A stretch of DNA of 64,000 nucleotides from Nannocystis bainbridge (GTDB lineage Bacteria > Myxococcota_A > Polyangia > Nannocystales > Nannocystaceae): the NCBI RefSeq assembly GCF_028368995.1, contig NZ_JAQNDL010000001.1, positions 4,118,001-4,182,000 of the forward strand. Reading direction: 5' to 3'. Shown in pieces: positions 35,412-44,113 of the stretch. The first letter of the stretch is position 1. Every line of letters starts with the position of its first letter. Position numbers and translations under genes: made by a program. The notes beneath the pieces were generated by a model that had not been told where the DNA came from, ran no database searches, and was given only the letters and a program-made list of their open reading frames with translations.

Positions 35412-37115
35412 CTATCGCGTCGTGACCAGGCTCGCCAGACTGCGGCCGTCGACCTGCGGCGGCGTGATACCGAGGAGCTCGGCCAGCGTCGGCGCGACGT
35501 CGACGGTGCCGACCGGCTCGGCGAGCGTCTTCGCCACCACCGGGCCGCCGAAGAACAGCACCGGCACGTGCGTGTCGTAGCGGTACGGCGAGCCGTGGCT
35601 GGTGCCCGTCGGGTAGCTCGCGGCCAGCGTCCACTCCTTGAAGCGCAGGGTCACGTCGGGGCTGCGCGCGGGGAAGAAGCTGCGGCGATAGCGTTCGAGG
35701 AACTCGGACGCGCCGGTGTCGGGGGCGGTGCCGGACAGCAGGTCGGCGGTGAACACCTCGGCGACAAAATCGAGTCCGGCCAGCTGCTTGCCCACCGCCG
35801 CGCGCAGCTCGGGGGCCGCGATCCCCTTGGCCTCGGCAGCGGCGACGTCGAGCCACACCCCGGTCTCGCCGATGTCGAGCAGGACCTCGGGCGGCAGGCC
35901 GAGCGCCTTGGTGGCGAGGCCGACCTGGCGCGTGACCTGGGCCTTATAGTCGGCCATGACGACGCGGCGGGCGTCCTTCTGCTGGCCCGACTGGACCAGC
36001 AGCTCGGGGATGGGGATCGCGCCGTGATCGGCGGTGAGGGCGAGCACGTAATTGCCGGCGCCGACGTGTTTGTCGAGCGCGCGCAGGAACACGTCGAGGT
36101 AGCCGTCGAGGCGCATGTAGTAGTCCTGGGCCTCGTGGCTCATCGGCCCGTAGCGGTGACCGACGTAGTCGGCGCTCGAGCAGCTGACGAGCAAGATGTC
36201 GGGGTCGGCGTCGACGCCGAGCTGCTCCTCTTCGAGCAGGCGCTGGGCGAACGCCAGCGTCAGCTCGTCGCCGAACGGGGTCCACTGCAGCTCCTTGAGG
36301 AAGGCCTCGCGCGCCTGTGGGCCGCCGTCGTCGAACACGTGCGGCAATTCGGTGTGCACGCGGTCGGCCTCGAACTCGACCTTGTCGGCGCCCGAGCGGG
36401 CGTACACGTCGGGCTCGCGCAGCCGCTGCCAGCCCTCGGCGAACCGGCGGAACACATTGGTCTCGCCGTTGAACTCGGCCACCCACGCCGGCAGCGCCTC
36501 GCCGTACCAGCTCGACGACACGTAGCCGGCCGCCGCCGGGTCGAACCAGTAGGCGCGGTCGGGGTGCTGCCCGCCCATCATCACGCTCGCGCGGTCCTTG
36601 AAGGCGACCGAGAACACCCTGGCCTTCGGGACCTGTCCCTTGAGCCAGTCGCCGATCGCCGGGCGCATCAGCTGCTCCGGCGAGCGGCCGTCGGGCGAGC
36701 CCGCGCGCGGGCCCGAGGCGGTGATGCGCGCGTCCTTGTCGTCGGCGGCGTAGGCCTTCTTGCGGACGGAGCGGTCGTACCACTCGTTCTCGATGATGCC
36801 GTGGCGGCTCGGGTGGGTCGCGGTCGCCGCGCTGGCGTGGCCGGGCGCGGTGAAGGTCAGCGCGTGCTGCAGGTGCCCCTCTTCGAACAGCGCGCCCTGC
36901 TGGCGCAAGCGGGCCAGGCCGCCGGTATAGAGGTCGGCGTAGCGCGACAGGTAGTCGGCGCGCATCTGGTCGACGACCAGCAGGACCACCAGACGCGGCC
37001 GTGACTCGCCCCGGGGGGCCTCGGGCGCGTGAACTTTCGCGTCGCTGCCCGATTCGCGCGTACACGCCGCGAGCAGGGCGAGGGCGACGGTCCACGAGAG
37101 TTTCGCTGCGGACAT
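35412..37115 (-). CDS. PafA-like alkaline phosphatase/phosphodiesterase lipoprotein
   Basis: This 567-residue secreted phosphatase of the alkaline-phosphatase superfamily has a lipoprotein signal (LLAAC) near residue 18. VVDQMRADYLSRY carries the first metal ligand, FTAPGHAS has the nucleophile Thr89, SADYVGHRYGP and LTADHGA provide the other metal ligands, and the last His is in a THVPVLFFGG context. PafA-type enzymes release phosphate from monoesters and some diesters in the periplasm or at the surface. The ATG at 37115 gives the signal directly. Upstream is a divergent DUF4920 gene; downstream it is coupled in distance to a propeller lipoprotein. One variant repeat half-site, GGACCTGTCCC, lies in frame near 36630. 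Confidence 0.9.
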   Translation of the reverse strand: MSAAKLSWTVALALLAACTRESGSDAKVHAPEAPRGESRPRLVVLLVVDQMRADYLSRYADLYTGGLARLRQQGALFEEGHLQHALTFTAPGHASAATATHPSRHGIIENEWYDRSVRKKAYAADDKDARITASGPRAGSPDGRSPEQLMRPAIGDWLKGQVPKARVFSVAFKDRASVMMGGQHPDRAYWFDPAAAGYVSSSWYGEALPAWVAEFNGETNVFRRFAEGWQRLREPDVYARSGADKVEFEADRVHTELPHVFDDGGPQAREAFLKELQWTPFGDELTLAFAQRLLEEEQLGVDADPDILLVSCSSADYVGHRYGPMSHEAQDYYMRLDGYLDVFLRALDKHVGAGNYVLALTADHGAIPIPELLVQSGQQKDARRVVMADYKAQVTRQVGLATKALGLPPEVLLDIGETGVWLDVAAAEAKGIAAPELRAAVGKQLAGLDFVAEVFTADLLSGTAPDTGASEFLERYRRSFFPARSPDVTLRFKEWTLAASYPTGTSHGSPYRYDTHVPVLFFGGPVVAKTLAEPVGTVDVAPTLAELLGITPPQVDGRSLASLVTTR

Positions 37116-37208
37116 GCGGCGGCAGATCTACGCCCGTTCGCGGTCAGGGTCCAGGTGTGAGCCAGGCACCGATTGACAGCCCCAGGTCGCCCTTTCACAC
37201 TCCGCGCC

Positions 37209-37874
37209 ATGCACGTCCGTCACGCGATCCTCGCCTCGCTCCTCGGATGCACCGTCGTCGCCTGTCAGGGCGGCGCCGCTGCCCCCGCCGCCCAGCCCGC
37301 CGCCGAGGCGGCGAAGGTCGCCGACCCGGCCAAGACCGCCGAGCCGCCGAAGGCCGAAGACAAGGTCGCCGTCGCCGACAAGCACGAGGCCGAAGAGGGC
37401 TGCGTCTACGCCGGCCAGCACAAGGAAGGCCACGACGACGAGGCCGACTGCCCGCACGGCGGCGCCGAGGGCACCCCTAACTCCGGCGAGCCGGGCCACT
37501 TCGGCGCCGCGTTCGCGCTCAAGGACGCCAAGCCGCTCGGCCCGATCCTCGCCGCCGGCAAGGACGCCCTGCCCAAGGACGCCGTCCAGATCAGCGGCAC
37601 CGTCGACAGCGTGTGCCAGAAGAAGGGCTGCTGGATGGTCGTGAAGGACGGCGACCAGGAGGCCCGCATCCTCATGAAGGACCACGGCTTCACCGTGCCG
37701 ATGGACACCAAGGGCAAGCCCGTGTTCGTCGAGGGCACCCTCGAGGCCCGCACCTTCACCGAGGCCCAGGTCAAGCACCTCGAGAAGGACGCCGGCAAGG
37801 ACCCGGCCGCCGCCTCGGGCGAGCGCACCGAGTACGTGCTCACCGCCTCGGGCGTGAAGATCCAGAACAGCTGA
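37209..37874 (+). CDS. DUF4920-containing lipoprotein
   Basis: This product of about 221 residues has a lipobox near residue 19 (CTVVAC), an Ala/Lys/Glu/Pro linker with a His/Glu/Asp/Cys-rich segment (EEGCVYAGQHKEGHDDEADCPHGG) and then a DUF4920 domain: VQISGTVDSVCQKKGCWMVVKDG, ILMKDHGFTVPMD, GKPVFVEGTLE. DUF4920 is an OB-like fold with two Cys and usually occurs in secreted proteins of Bacteroidetes and Deltaproteobacteria. The His/Asp/Cys-rich linker suggests metal contact, which is a guess. ATG 37209 is chosen; an upstream GTG would put charged residues before the signal. Confidence 0.82.
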   Translation: MHVRHAILASLLGCTVVACQGGAAAPAAQPAAEAAKVADPAKTAEPPKAEDKVAVADKHEAEEGCVYAGQHKEGHDDEADCPHGGAEGTPNSGEPGHFGAAFALKDAKPLGPILAAGKDALPKDAVQISGTVDSVCQKKGCWMVVKDGDQEARILMKDHGFTVPMDTKGKPVFVEGTLEARTFTEAQVKHLEKDAGKDPAAASGERTEYVLTASGVKIQNS

Positions 37875-37893
37875 GCCGCGCGCGTCCTGCTCG

Positions 37894-37952
37894 TCAGGAC
37901 ATGTCGCAACGCTCATGCCCGAAGGGCCATGTCCGCGAGGACATGGCCCTTC
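37894..37952. repeat. CATGTCC-family cluster with a 14-bp perfect hairpin
   Basis: GAAGGGCCATGTCC (37921-37934), loop GCGA, GGACATGGCCCTTC (37939-37952), preceded by CAGGACATGTCGC and GCTCATGCCC. It lies between convergent stop codons at 37874 and 37962; a bidirectional terminator is the simplest role. Confidence 0.85.
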
Positions 37953-37961
37953 GCGCGTCCG

Positions 37962-39359
37962 CTAGCCGGACGGCGAGCCGGCGTTGCTGAGCGCGAAGCC
38001 GGTCATGTCGCTGTAGGTGTAGGGCGCGGTCAGGCCGGTGAAGGTATCGACCATCTTGGTCGCCGGGTGCACGCGGTAGGCGTAGGGCTCCGACAGCGTC
38101 ACGCCCCACACGTAGCCGTAGAAGTCGATGCTGATGCCGTGGACGTAGCTGGGGACGTTCAGGACGTCCTTCTGCGTCATCGTCTCGGTGTCGACGGCGA
38201 TGATGAGGTTGGGGTTGCCCGACATGTAGAGGGTGCCGTTGCCGTCCTCCATGCAGCCGCCGCCGCCGGAGACCACGACGGTCTGCCAGGTCTCGGTCAT
38301 CGGGTCGAAGCGGGCCGCGCCGCTGCCGCTGCAGGTCCACACGTAGCCCTTCGAGTCGACGGTCATGCCGTAGCCCGACATCGCCATCGGCCACAGCTTG
38401 TACTGCAGCGTCTGACGGTCGATGAACACCAGCTGGCCGACGCCGAGCTGCGAGCCCCAGAAGTTGCCGTTACCGTCGACCGCCGCGCCGTAGATGCCGT
38501 AGTAGTCGGGGTTGACGCCGACCACGTTGACGGTGGCCTCGACCGCGCCGGTGTCGCCGTTGACGAGCAGGACGTCGAGCTGGTTGTCGGCGTTGACGAA
38601 GTCGTCGTTGTTGCCGGAGGTCCAGACCTTCTGGTTCTCCCACTGGCAGGTCGCCTTGTTGAAGTTGCCCTGCGTCCACGCGACCGGCCGCTGGCTGATG
38701 TAGCTCATCGGCGTGTACCAGGCGACGCACTCGTCGGCCCCCCACGGCAGGTAGTTGGCGTCGACCGCGGTCTGGATGCCCGGCGTCCCGTTGGTGTCGC
38801 CGCACCGCTCGGACTGCGCGTACACCTTCGTCAGGCCGCCGTTGCGGTTGGCGATCACGACGTCGCCCGAGAGGTTGACCGAGGTGCGCGACGGGCTGCC
38901 TGCCGAGTCGGGGCGCACGATGTAGCGACCCTCCTCGATCAGAGTCTCGGTGTTGATCTTGCTCATCGTGCCCTGGCCGCTGTTGGCGATCCAGATGTAC
39001 GAAAAGTCAGGTTCACCGCCCATGCCGCCGCCGCTGCAGGCCATGCCGCCGTCGGGGGTGATGCCGAGGTCGAACTTGGGGCCGCCGCTGGCGGTGACCG
39101 AGGTGCCCGTGACGCCCTCAGTCGGATCGGTCGGGGTCTGGGTGGTCGCGTTGCTCTCGCTGCCGGTCCCCATCGTCGGCGCTTCGCTGGTCGGCCCCGC
39201 CGTCTCGGACACGGTGCCAGCTTCGGTCACGGTCGCCGTGCTCGGGGTCGTGGTCGGAGGCGTCAACGTGGCCGACGCACCGCCGTCGTCGCGTCCGCCG
39301 TTGTCCCCGCAGGCGAACACCACCGACGCGGCGATAAGGGTTTTGAGCTCGTTTCTCAT
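37962..39359 (-). CDS. Thr-rich-linker lipoprotein with Vgb-like propeller
   Basis: This 465-residue product has the lipobox VVFAC and a Thr/Ser/Pro-rich linker of about 75 residues, followed by a propeller with blades like YIWIANSGQGTMSKINTET, DYYGIYGAAVDGNGNFWGSQ and YGMTVDSKGYVWTCSGSG, resembling the streptogramin-lyase (Vgb) fold. Cysteine pairs (MACSGGG, ERCGDT, DECVAWY) suggest an oxidising location. It likely sits on the cell surface. It starts at ATG 39359 and belongs to the same surface-protein neighbourhood as 34274-35401, with which it shares plan but little sequence. Confidence 0.75.
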   Translation of the reverse strand: MRNELKTLIAASVVFACGDNGGRDDGGASATLTPPTTTPSTATVTEAGTVSETAGPTSEAPTMGTGSESNATTQTPTDPTEGVTGTSVTASGGPKFDLGITPDGGMACSGGGMGGEPDFSYIWIANSGQGTMSKINTETLIEEGRYIVRPDSAGSPSRTSVNLSGDVVIANRNGGLTKVYAQSERCGDTNGTPGIQTAVDANYLPWGADECVAWYTPMSYISQRPVAWTQGNFNKATCQWENQKVWTSGNNDDFVNADNQLDVLLVNGDTGAVEATVNVVGVNPDYYGIYGAAVDGNGNFWGSQLGVGQLVFIDRQTLQYKLWPMAMSGYGMTVDSKGYVWTCSGSGAARFDPMTETWQTVVVSGGGGCMEDGNGTLYMSGNPNLIIAVDTETMTQKDVLNVPSYVHGISIDFYGYVWGVTLSEPYAYRVHPATKMVDTFTGLTAPYTYSDMTGFALSNAGSPSG

Positions 39360-39474
39360 GGATAATCCCCGCTGCCGTACGCTAGCACAGCAGGGGGAAT
39401 TCTCGTCACGAGAAGCGGGGATCCACCTCTCGGCCCGCGGGGAGCTCCGGGGCTCGCCGAGCGCGAAATCTCGC

Positions 39475-40554
39475 TCAGGCGCGCCGACGCCGACGCAGGC
39501 CCAGCAGCAACAGACCGAAGGCCCACGGCGGCGGACCGCCGGCGACGCTGCAGGTCAGCGAGGTGTCGTTCGACGAGGCCGGCTCGCCGGCCGCGACGCG
39601 CACGGAGATCCCCGACTCGACCCCGTAGGCCCGCGCGGTGATCTTCCGGAACTCCTGCTCGGGGTCGTGCTCGTAGATGAACACGTCACCCGGCTCGGTG
39701 AAGCCGCGATCGGGCAGCGCCCACTCGAAATCGACGCCGTAGATCGGCTCCTTGTCCTCGGAGACCGCCTGCGCGACCAGCAACCACTCGCCGGCGAGCT
39801 CGGCCGGATCGTTGGCGTCGCCGTCGATGAGCTCGACGCCCGCGATCATGCTGCTGGGCACGCCGAAGATGTCGATCTGCTCGACGAGCGAGTCGCCGAG
39901 CCACAGCTCGGCGCTGTGCCGACCCTGGGCGCCGACGCTCACCTGCAACCAGTTGCGGTTGTCGACCAACTCGGAGTGCTTGACGGTGGCGTCGATCGCC
40001 GAGCTGCCGCTCGCCACGATCGACGTCGATCCCTGCAGGCGGATGTCCTCGTGGAGGTACTCGATGGCGAAGGTCGCGGTGCCGCCGGCGAGGATGCGCG
40101 GGTTCGGGGTCTCGCCGCGGAAGTCGGGGTTGTCGAGGGCGTAGATCGGCGCGGCGAACAGCTTGGCGCGGGTCGGTCGCTTGACCTCGACGGTGGCGCC
40201 GCCACGCACCGCGCCCGAGGTGTCCTTGAGCAGCAGTTCGGTGACGCCCTCGCCGATCGCCCCGACCTCGACGACGAGGATGTGCGGGCTCATCTTGTAT
40301 GGATCGGCGCGCAGCTGCACGACCTTGGGATCCATGCTCTCGACCTTCCAACCGAGGAAATCGGTCTCCTGGTCGTTGTCCTCGACGAACACCTCGAACT
40401 GCGCCCCGAGCACGTACGGAGTGCTCAGCTCGTCACCGTACTCGGCGCGCGGCTTGAACTCGTAGAGCCGGCTGTTGACCGAATCCGAGAAGGTGAACTC
40501 GCTGGTACACGCAGCAAGCAACGAGAGGCCGAGGAGCGTGGACGCGACCCGCAT
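39475..40554 (-). CDS. Lipoprotein-like surface protein with MYXO-CTERM-like tail
   Basis: This 359-residue product has a signal with lipobox LLAAC near residue 16 and a mostly beta-strand body. The last 30 residues read SLTCSVAGGPPPWAFGLLLLGLRRRRRA: a Cys, a short hydrophobic helix and a basic cluster, which is the MYXO-CTERM layout processed by a myxosortase. Having both an N-terminal lipobox and a C-terminal sorting tail is odd. Strand segments look immunoglobulin-like (ATVEVKRPTRAKLF). GGAGGT sits directly before the ATG. The function is unknown. It is divergent from the aldehyde dehydrogenase gene. Confidence 0.75.
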   Translation of the reverse strand: MRVASTLLGLSLLAACTSEFTFSDSVNSRLYEFKPRAEYGDELSTPYVLGAQFEVFVEDNDQETDFLGWKVESMDPKVVQLRADPYKMSPHILVVEVGAIGEGVTELLLKDTSGAVRGGATVEVKRPTRAKLFAAPIYALDNPDFRGETPNPRILAGGTATFAIEYLHEDIRLQGSTSIVASGSSAIDATVKHSELVDNRNWLQVSVGAQGRHSAELWLGDSLVEQIDIFGVPSSMIAGVELIDGDANDPAELAGEWLLVAQAVSEDKEPIYGVDFEWALPDRGFTEPGDVFIYEHDPEQEFRKITARAYGVESGISVRVAAGEPASSNDTSLTCSVAGGPPPWAFGLLLLGLRRRRRA

Positions 40555-40633
40555 ACCTCCAAGCTAATCGGACACGATGGCGCGCTCAAGTGCCCCGGGC
40601 TGCCAAAGTGTCATTTCGGCCGGCGGGCCCGCA

Positions 40634-40672
40634 TGGGGCGGATCACGAGCCGCCAGAGTGGGGCGGATCACG
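40634..40672. promoter_or_regulatory. Two 14-bp direct repeats upstream of the aldehyde dehydrogenase gene
   Basis: TGGGGCGGATCACG at 40634-40647 and again at 40659-40672, 25 bp apart start to start. They lie 38 bp before the ATG at 40711 in a divergent 156-bp region. An operator for a dimeric regulator is plausible but unproven. Confidence 0.5.
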
Positions 40673-40710
40673 CGCGGGCCAGCGGTGCTTTGGGGTAGGG
40701 TCCCCGCGCC

Positions 40711-42306
40711 ATGGACCACGCCGCCTCGCCGAAGAGCCTCGCCGCCGCGCGCCCGACGATCCCCTGCTCCGACCCGGCGACCGGCCAGGCGCTCGGCGAA
40801 GTGCCGGCGATGGACCGCGCCGAAGTGCTGGCCCGCCTCGACCGGGCCCGGACTGCGCAGGCCGCGTGGGCGAAGACGAGCTTCGCCCAGCGCCGCCGGG
40901 TGGTCCGGCGGATCCTTCAGCACCTGCTCGACCACACCGACGAACTCTGCCGCCTGATCAGCCGCGACAGCGGCAAGACGCTCGAGAACGCGACCGTCGA
41001 GATGTGGCCGATCTGCGAGATGCTGCGCTGGAACCTGGCCCACGCCGAGCAGGCGCTGAAGCCGCAGAAGGTCTCGTCCGGCGTGCTCATGCACAAGTCG
41101 GCGCGCATCGAGTACCACCCGCTGGGGGTGATCGCGGCGATCTGCCCGTGGAACTTCCCGCTGCAGAACGTGCTCGCGCCAGCGATCCCGGCGATCCTGG
41201 CCGGCAACGCGGCGATGATCAAGGTGTCGGAGTGGACCTCGTGGTCGGCGCCGCGGATCCAGCAGATCTTCGACGAGGCGCTGCGTGCCGAGGGCCACTC
41301 GACCGACCTCGTGCAGCTGATCACCGGCTACGCCGAGACCGGGGCGGCGCTGGTCGGTGCAGGCGTCGACAAGGTGATCTTCACCGGTTCGATGGCCAAC
41401 GGCAAGCGCGTGCTGCAGACCGCGGCCGAGACGCTGACGCCGGTGATCCTCGAGCTCGGCGGCAAGGACCCGATGATCGTGTGCGACGACGCCGACGTGC
41501 ATCAGGCGGTCCACAACGCGCTGATCGGGACGCTGACGTCGGCCGGCCAGCTGTGCATGGCGGCCGAGCGGATCTACGTGTTCGACGCGGTGTACGACGA
41601 GTTCGTGGCGGCGATCGCCCGCATCGTCGGCAGCCTGCGCCAGGGCCCGCCGCTCGGCGGGGGCGTGGTCGATGTCGGCGCGATGACGATGCCGGGCCAG
41701 GTCGACATCGTCGAGCGCCTGGTCGCCGATGCCGTCCACCGCGGCGCGCGGATCCTCGCCGGCGGCAAGCGCGGCCCCGGCGGGCAGTACTTCGAGCCGA
41801 CGGTGCTGGTCGATGTCGACCACGAGATGAAGATCATGCGCGAGGAGACCTTCGGGCCGGTGATCGCGATCATGCGCGTGCGCTCGGACGAGGAGGCGAT
41901 CCGCCTGGCCAACGACTCGACCTACGGGCTGTCGTCGTCGGTGTTCTCGCGCGACCGCGCCCGCGCCGAGCGGATCGCCCGCCAGATCGTCTCCGGCTCG
42001 ACGGTGATCAACGATTTCGCCATGCACTACATGGCCCACGAGCTGCCGTTCGGCGGCGTGCGCGGGTCGGGCTTCGGCCGCCTCAACGGCCCCGAGGGCC
42101 TACGCGGGCTGTGCAACGTCAAGGCGGTGATCACCGACCGCCTGCCGATCCACGCCGCGGTCGAGATGTACCCGGTCCGCCCCGGCAACTACGAGCAGGG
42201 CAAGGCGATCCTCCACATCCTCTACAGCACGAGCCTGGCCGGCCGCGCGCGCGGGCTCGTCGACATGGGCAAGGCGCTGTGGAAGCGCGCGGCGGCGAAG
42301 AAGTAG
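40711..42306 (+). CDS. Aldehyde dehydrogenase family protein
   Basis: This 531-residue NAD(P)-dependent aldehyde dehydrogenase has Asn in CPWNFPLQNVLAPAIPAILAGNAAMIK and FTGSMANGKRVLQTA in the cofactor site. Catalytic Glu248 is in LELGGKDP and the nucleophile Cys282 in GQLCMAAERIYV; EETFGPVIAIMRV follows. The enzyme oxidises an aldehyde to an acid; ILHILYSTSLAGRARGLVDMGK at the C-terminus is an extension not found in ordinary ALDHs and contains a hydrophobic helix, as in membrane-associated fatty-aldehyde forms. The substrate is unknown. The next gene starts 14 bp downstream inside a palindromic repeat. Confidence 0.93.
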   Translation: MDHAASPKSLAAARPTIPCSDPATGQALGEVPAMDRAEVLARLDRARTAQAAWAKTSFAQRRRVVRRILQHLLDHTDELCRLISRDSGKTLENATVEMWPICEMLRWNLAHAEQALKPQKVSSGVLMHKSARIEYHPLGVIAAICPWNFPLQNVLAPAIPAILAGNAAMIKVSEWTSWSAPRIQQIFDEALRAEGHSTDLVQLITGYAETGAALVGAGVDKVIFTGSMANGKRVLQTAAETLTPVILELGGKDPMIVCDDADVHQAVHNALIGTLTSAGQLCMAAERIYVFDAVYDEFVAAIARIVGSLRQGPPLGGGVVDVGAMTMPGQVDIVERLVADAVHRGARILAGGKRGPGGQYFEPTVLVDVDHEMKIMREETFGPVIAIMRVRSDEEAIRLANDSTYGLSSSVFSRDRARAERIARQIVSGSTVINDFAMHYMAHELPFGGVRGSGFGRLNGPEGLRGLCNVKAVITDRLPIHAAVEMYPVRPGNYEQGKAILHILYSTSLAGRARGLVDMGKALWKRAAAKK

Positions 42307-42307
42307 C

Positions 42308-42339
42308 TGTCCCCGGGGACATGCTCCGAAGAGCATGTC
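42308..42339. repeat. CATGTCC-family hairpin carrying a start codon
   Basis: TGTCCCCGGGGACA is a perfect palindrome. It overlaps GACATGCTC cgaa GAGCATGTC (9-bp stem, 42318-42339). The ATG of the membrane protein gene is at 42321. Confidence 0.8.
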
Positions 42340-43283
42340 GCGGCGGCGCGCTGGTCGTCCTGGCCTGCGGCTGGGCGGCCCTCCGCCTGCAGATGAACGG
42401 CGAGTACAAGGGCGCGACCTGGGCCCAGATCGCCGAGTTCACCGCGCCGCTGCCGTTCGGTCACCGGCCGCTGATGTCGCTGGCGGCCTGGCCGCTGCGG
42501 GCGGCGACGGACTGGCCGCTGGCGCTGGTGTGGGGCGCGCTCGAGGCCGCAGCGGCGCTCGGGCTGTGGCTCGCGCTGCGAGCGGCGCTGCGTCCGCTCG
42601 TGGGTGCCCGTTGGGACATGTTCTTTGCGACATGTTTCTTCGCGCTGCTGGCGTTCCCGCTGCTGCTCAAGCACAAGTGGGCGGTGTTCTACCCGTGGGA
42701 CACGCCGGCGATGGCGTTCACGGCGGCCGGGCTGGCGCTGGTGGCGAGCCGCAGGTTCGCGGCGGCGACCGGGCTGTGCTTCGTGGCGGCGCTGAACCGC
42801 GAGAGCGCGGCGCTGATCCCAGCGGCCGCGCTGGCGCTGCACGTCGGCTTTTCAAGACATGTCCTTCGGGACATCCGAGCAGTGACGGGCCCGGTCCTGG
42901 CGATGACGGCCGCGGTGGTGGCGGCGCGCGCGGCGGTGATGCTGGCGCTGCCCGACAACCTCGGGGCGGCGCTGCACTTCGCCATCGGCAAGAACACGCC
43001 GCGTTGGCTGCACAACCTCGAGTGGCTGGCGGAGCCGGTGCACTGGCTGTGGCTGCCGATGTACTTCGCGCTGCTGCCGGTGGCGTGGGCGCTGCTGTGG
43101 AGGTGGATCTCCGCCGACCACCGCCGCCTCGCGCTGGTCGCCCTGGCGTGGTTCCTCGGCCTGATGCTGGTCGCCAACATCTACGAGCCGCGCGTCTACG
43201 GCGAGCTGCTCGTGCTCCTCTACGTCCCCGTCGCGGCCGCGGCGTGCCGCTGGCTGCGCGCTGATACACTGGGCGCGGCATGA
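42321..43283 (+). CDS. Polytopic membrane protein, GT-C-like
   Basis: This product of about 320 residues has eight or so hydrophobic segments, an early WAQIAEFTAPLPFGHRPL loop that recalls GT-C/ArnT-type sugar transferases, and a conserved-looking ALNRESAAL near the middle. Start codon choice is awkward: ATG 42321 is inside a palindromic repeat, and other codons near 42345-42390 are possible. Two more copies of the repeat are in frame within it (WDMFFATCFF and FSRHVLRDI). Its stop overlaps the next start by ATGA, coupling it to a methyltransferase-like gene. The function is not established. Confidence 0.7.
   Translation: MLRRACRGGALVVLACGWAALRLQMNGEYKGATWAQIAEFTAPLPFGHRPLMSLAAWPLRAATDWPLALVWGALEAAAALGLWLALRAALRPLVGARWDMFFATCFFALLAFPLLLKHKWAVFYPWDTPAMAFTAAGLALVASRRFAAATGLCFVAALNRESAALIPAAALALHVGFSRHVLRDIRAVTGPVLAMTAAVVAARAAVMLALPDNLGAALHFAIGKNTPRWLHNLEWLAEPVHWLWLPMYFALLPVAWALLWRWISADHRRLALVALAWFLGLMLVANIYEPRVYGELLVLLYVPVAAAACRWLRADTLGAA
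42613..42636. repeat. CATGTCC-family pair inside the membrane protein gene
   Basis: GGGACATGTTC and TGCGACATGTTTC, in frame as WDMFFATCFF. The inserted codons lie within a predicted membrane helix. Confidence 0.55.
42854..42875. repeat. CATGTCC-family pair inside the membrane protein gene
   Basis: AAGACATGTCC, TTCGGGACATCC, in frame as RHVLRDI, in a loop between two hydrophobic segments. Confidence 0.6.
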
Positions 43284-44047
43284 GCAAGATCGAGCTGACG
43301 CCGGCGCAGAAGCTGGAGATCTTCGAGGAGTACCAGCGACGCATGCGCAGCTGCGTGCCATGGGACGCGGCGATGAAGTGGGCACCGGAGCTCAACCTCG
43401 TGGGCACGTCGTACCGGCCGCTCATCGCCTTCCCCGAGCTGGCGCCGAGCGACGCGCCGGTGGCCGAGCTGAACCCGGCCGAGCACGCCGACTCGCCGAA
43501 CAAGCTGTTCCGCTACTGCATCCGCTTGCACCGCGCTGGCCGCAGGCTGCAGACGTGGTGGGGGCCGGAGACGGGCTCGGTGATCTTTGACAGCGATGTG
43601 CCGATCCCGGCGATCTTCCAGTGCCTCGAGGGCGAGCCCGGGGTGTGGAGCGAGACGCCGTGGATGTCGCTGACGCCGGCCGAGCTGATGACGCTGCGCG
43701 AGGGCACGCGCCAGGCGAAGGGTCGAACGGTGATCGCGGGCCTCGGCCTCGGCCATCAGCTGATCGAGGCGTCGCGCCGGCTGCAGGTCAAGGAGGTGGT
43801 GCTGGTCGAGCGCAGCCAGGAGCTGGTCGATTTCTACCTGCCGAAGATCCGCCCGCACGTGAAGAAGCGCCTGACGGTGATCGTGGGCGACGCGTTCGCG
43901 GTGCTGCCGACGCTGGCGGCCGACGTGGCGCTCGTCGACATCTTTCCGAATTACGGCGGCAACGAGGCGGCGATGCTCGAGCTGCGCCGGCGCTGCCCGA
44001 AGATCAAGAAGCTGTGGGGCTGGGGCACGGCGACGATGTCGCTGTGA
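43280..44047 (+). CDS. SAM-dependent methyltransferase-like protein
   Basis: This 255-residue product has a Rossmann-type core near residues 148-205: GRTVIAGLGLGHQLIEASRRL (glycine loop), then VVLVERSQELVDFYLP with the ribose-binding acidic residue, and LTVIVGDAFAVLPTLAADVALVDIF. This order fits spermidine-synthase or class I methyltransferase folds. The N-terminal 140 residues are unfamiliar, with WWGPETGSVIFDS. The start overlaps the upstream stop by four bases, so it is translationally coupled to the membrane protein gene. The substrate is unknown. Confidence 0.7.
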   Translation: MSKIELTPAQKLEIFEEYQRRMRSCVPWDAAMKWAPELNLVGTSYRPLIAFPELAPSDAPVAELNPAEHADSPNKLFRYCIRLHRAGRRLQTWWGPETGSVIFDSDVPIPAIFQCLEGEPGVWSETPWMSLTPAELMTLREGTRQAKGRTVIAGLGLGHQLIEASRRLQVKEVVLVERSQELVDFYLPKIRPHVKKRLTVIVGDAFAVLPTLAADVALVDIFPNYGGNEAAMLELRRRCPKIKKLWGWGTATMSL

Positions 44048-44113
44048 TCGGGACGAACGGTCGACGGGCGGGCGAGCTCCGCGGCATCGTCGCTCGAAAC
44101 GCGCCCCGAGTCT

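Noticed and set aside
40590..42320. A long frame running through the aldehyde dehydrogenase gene into the membrane protein gene
   Set aside because: It is a shifted frame of the dehydrogenase; only the part from 42321 encodes hydrophobic segments.
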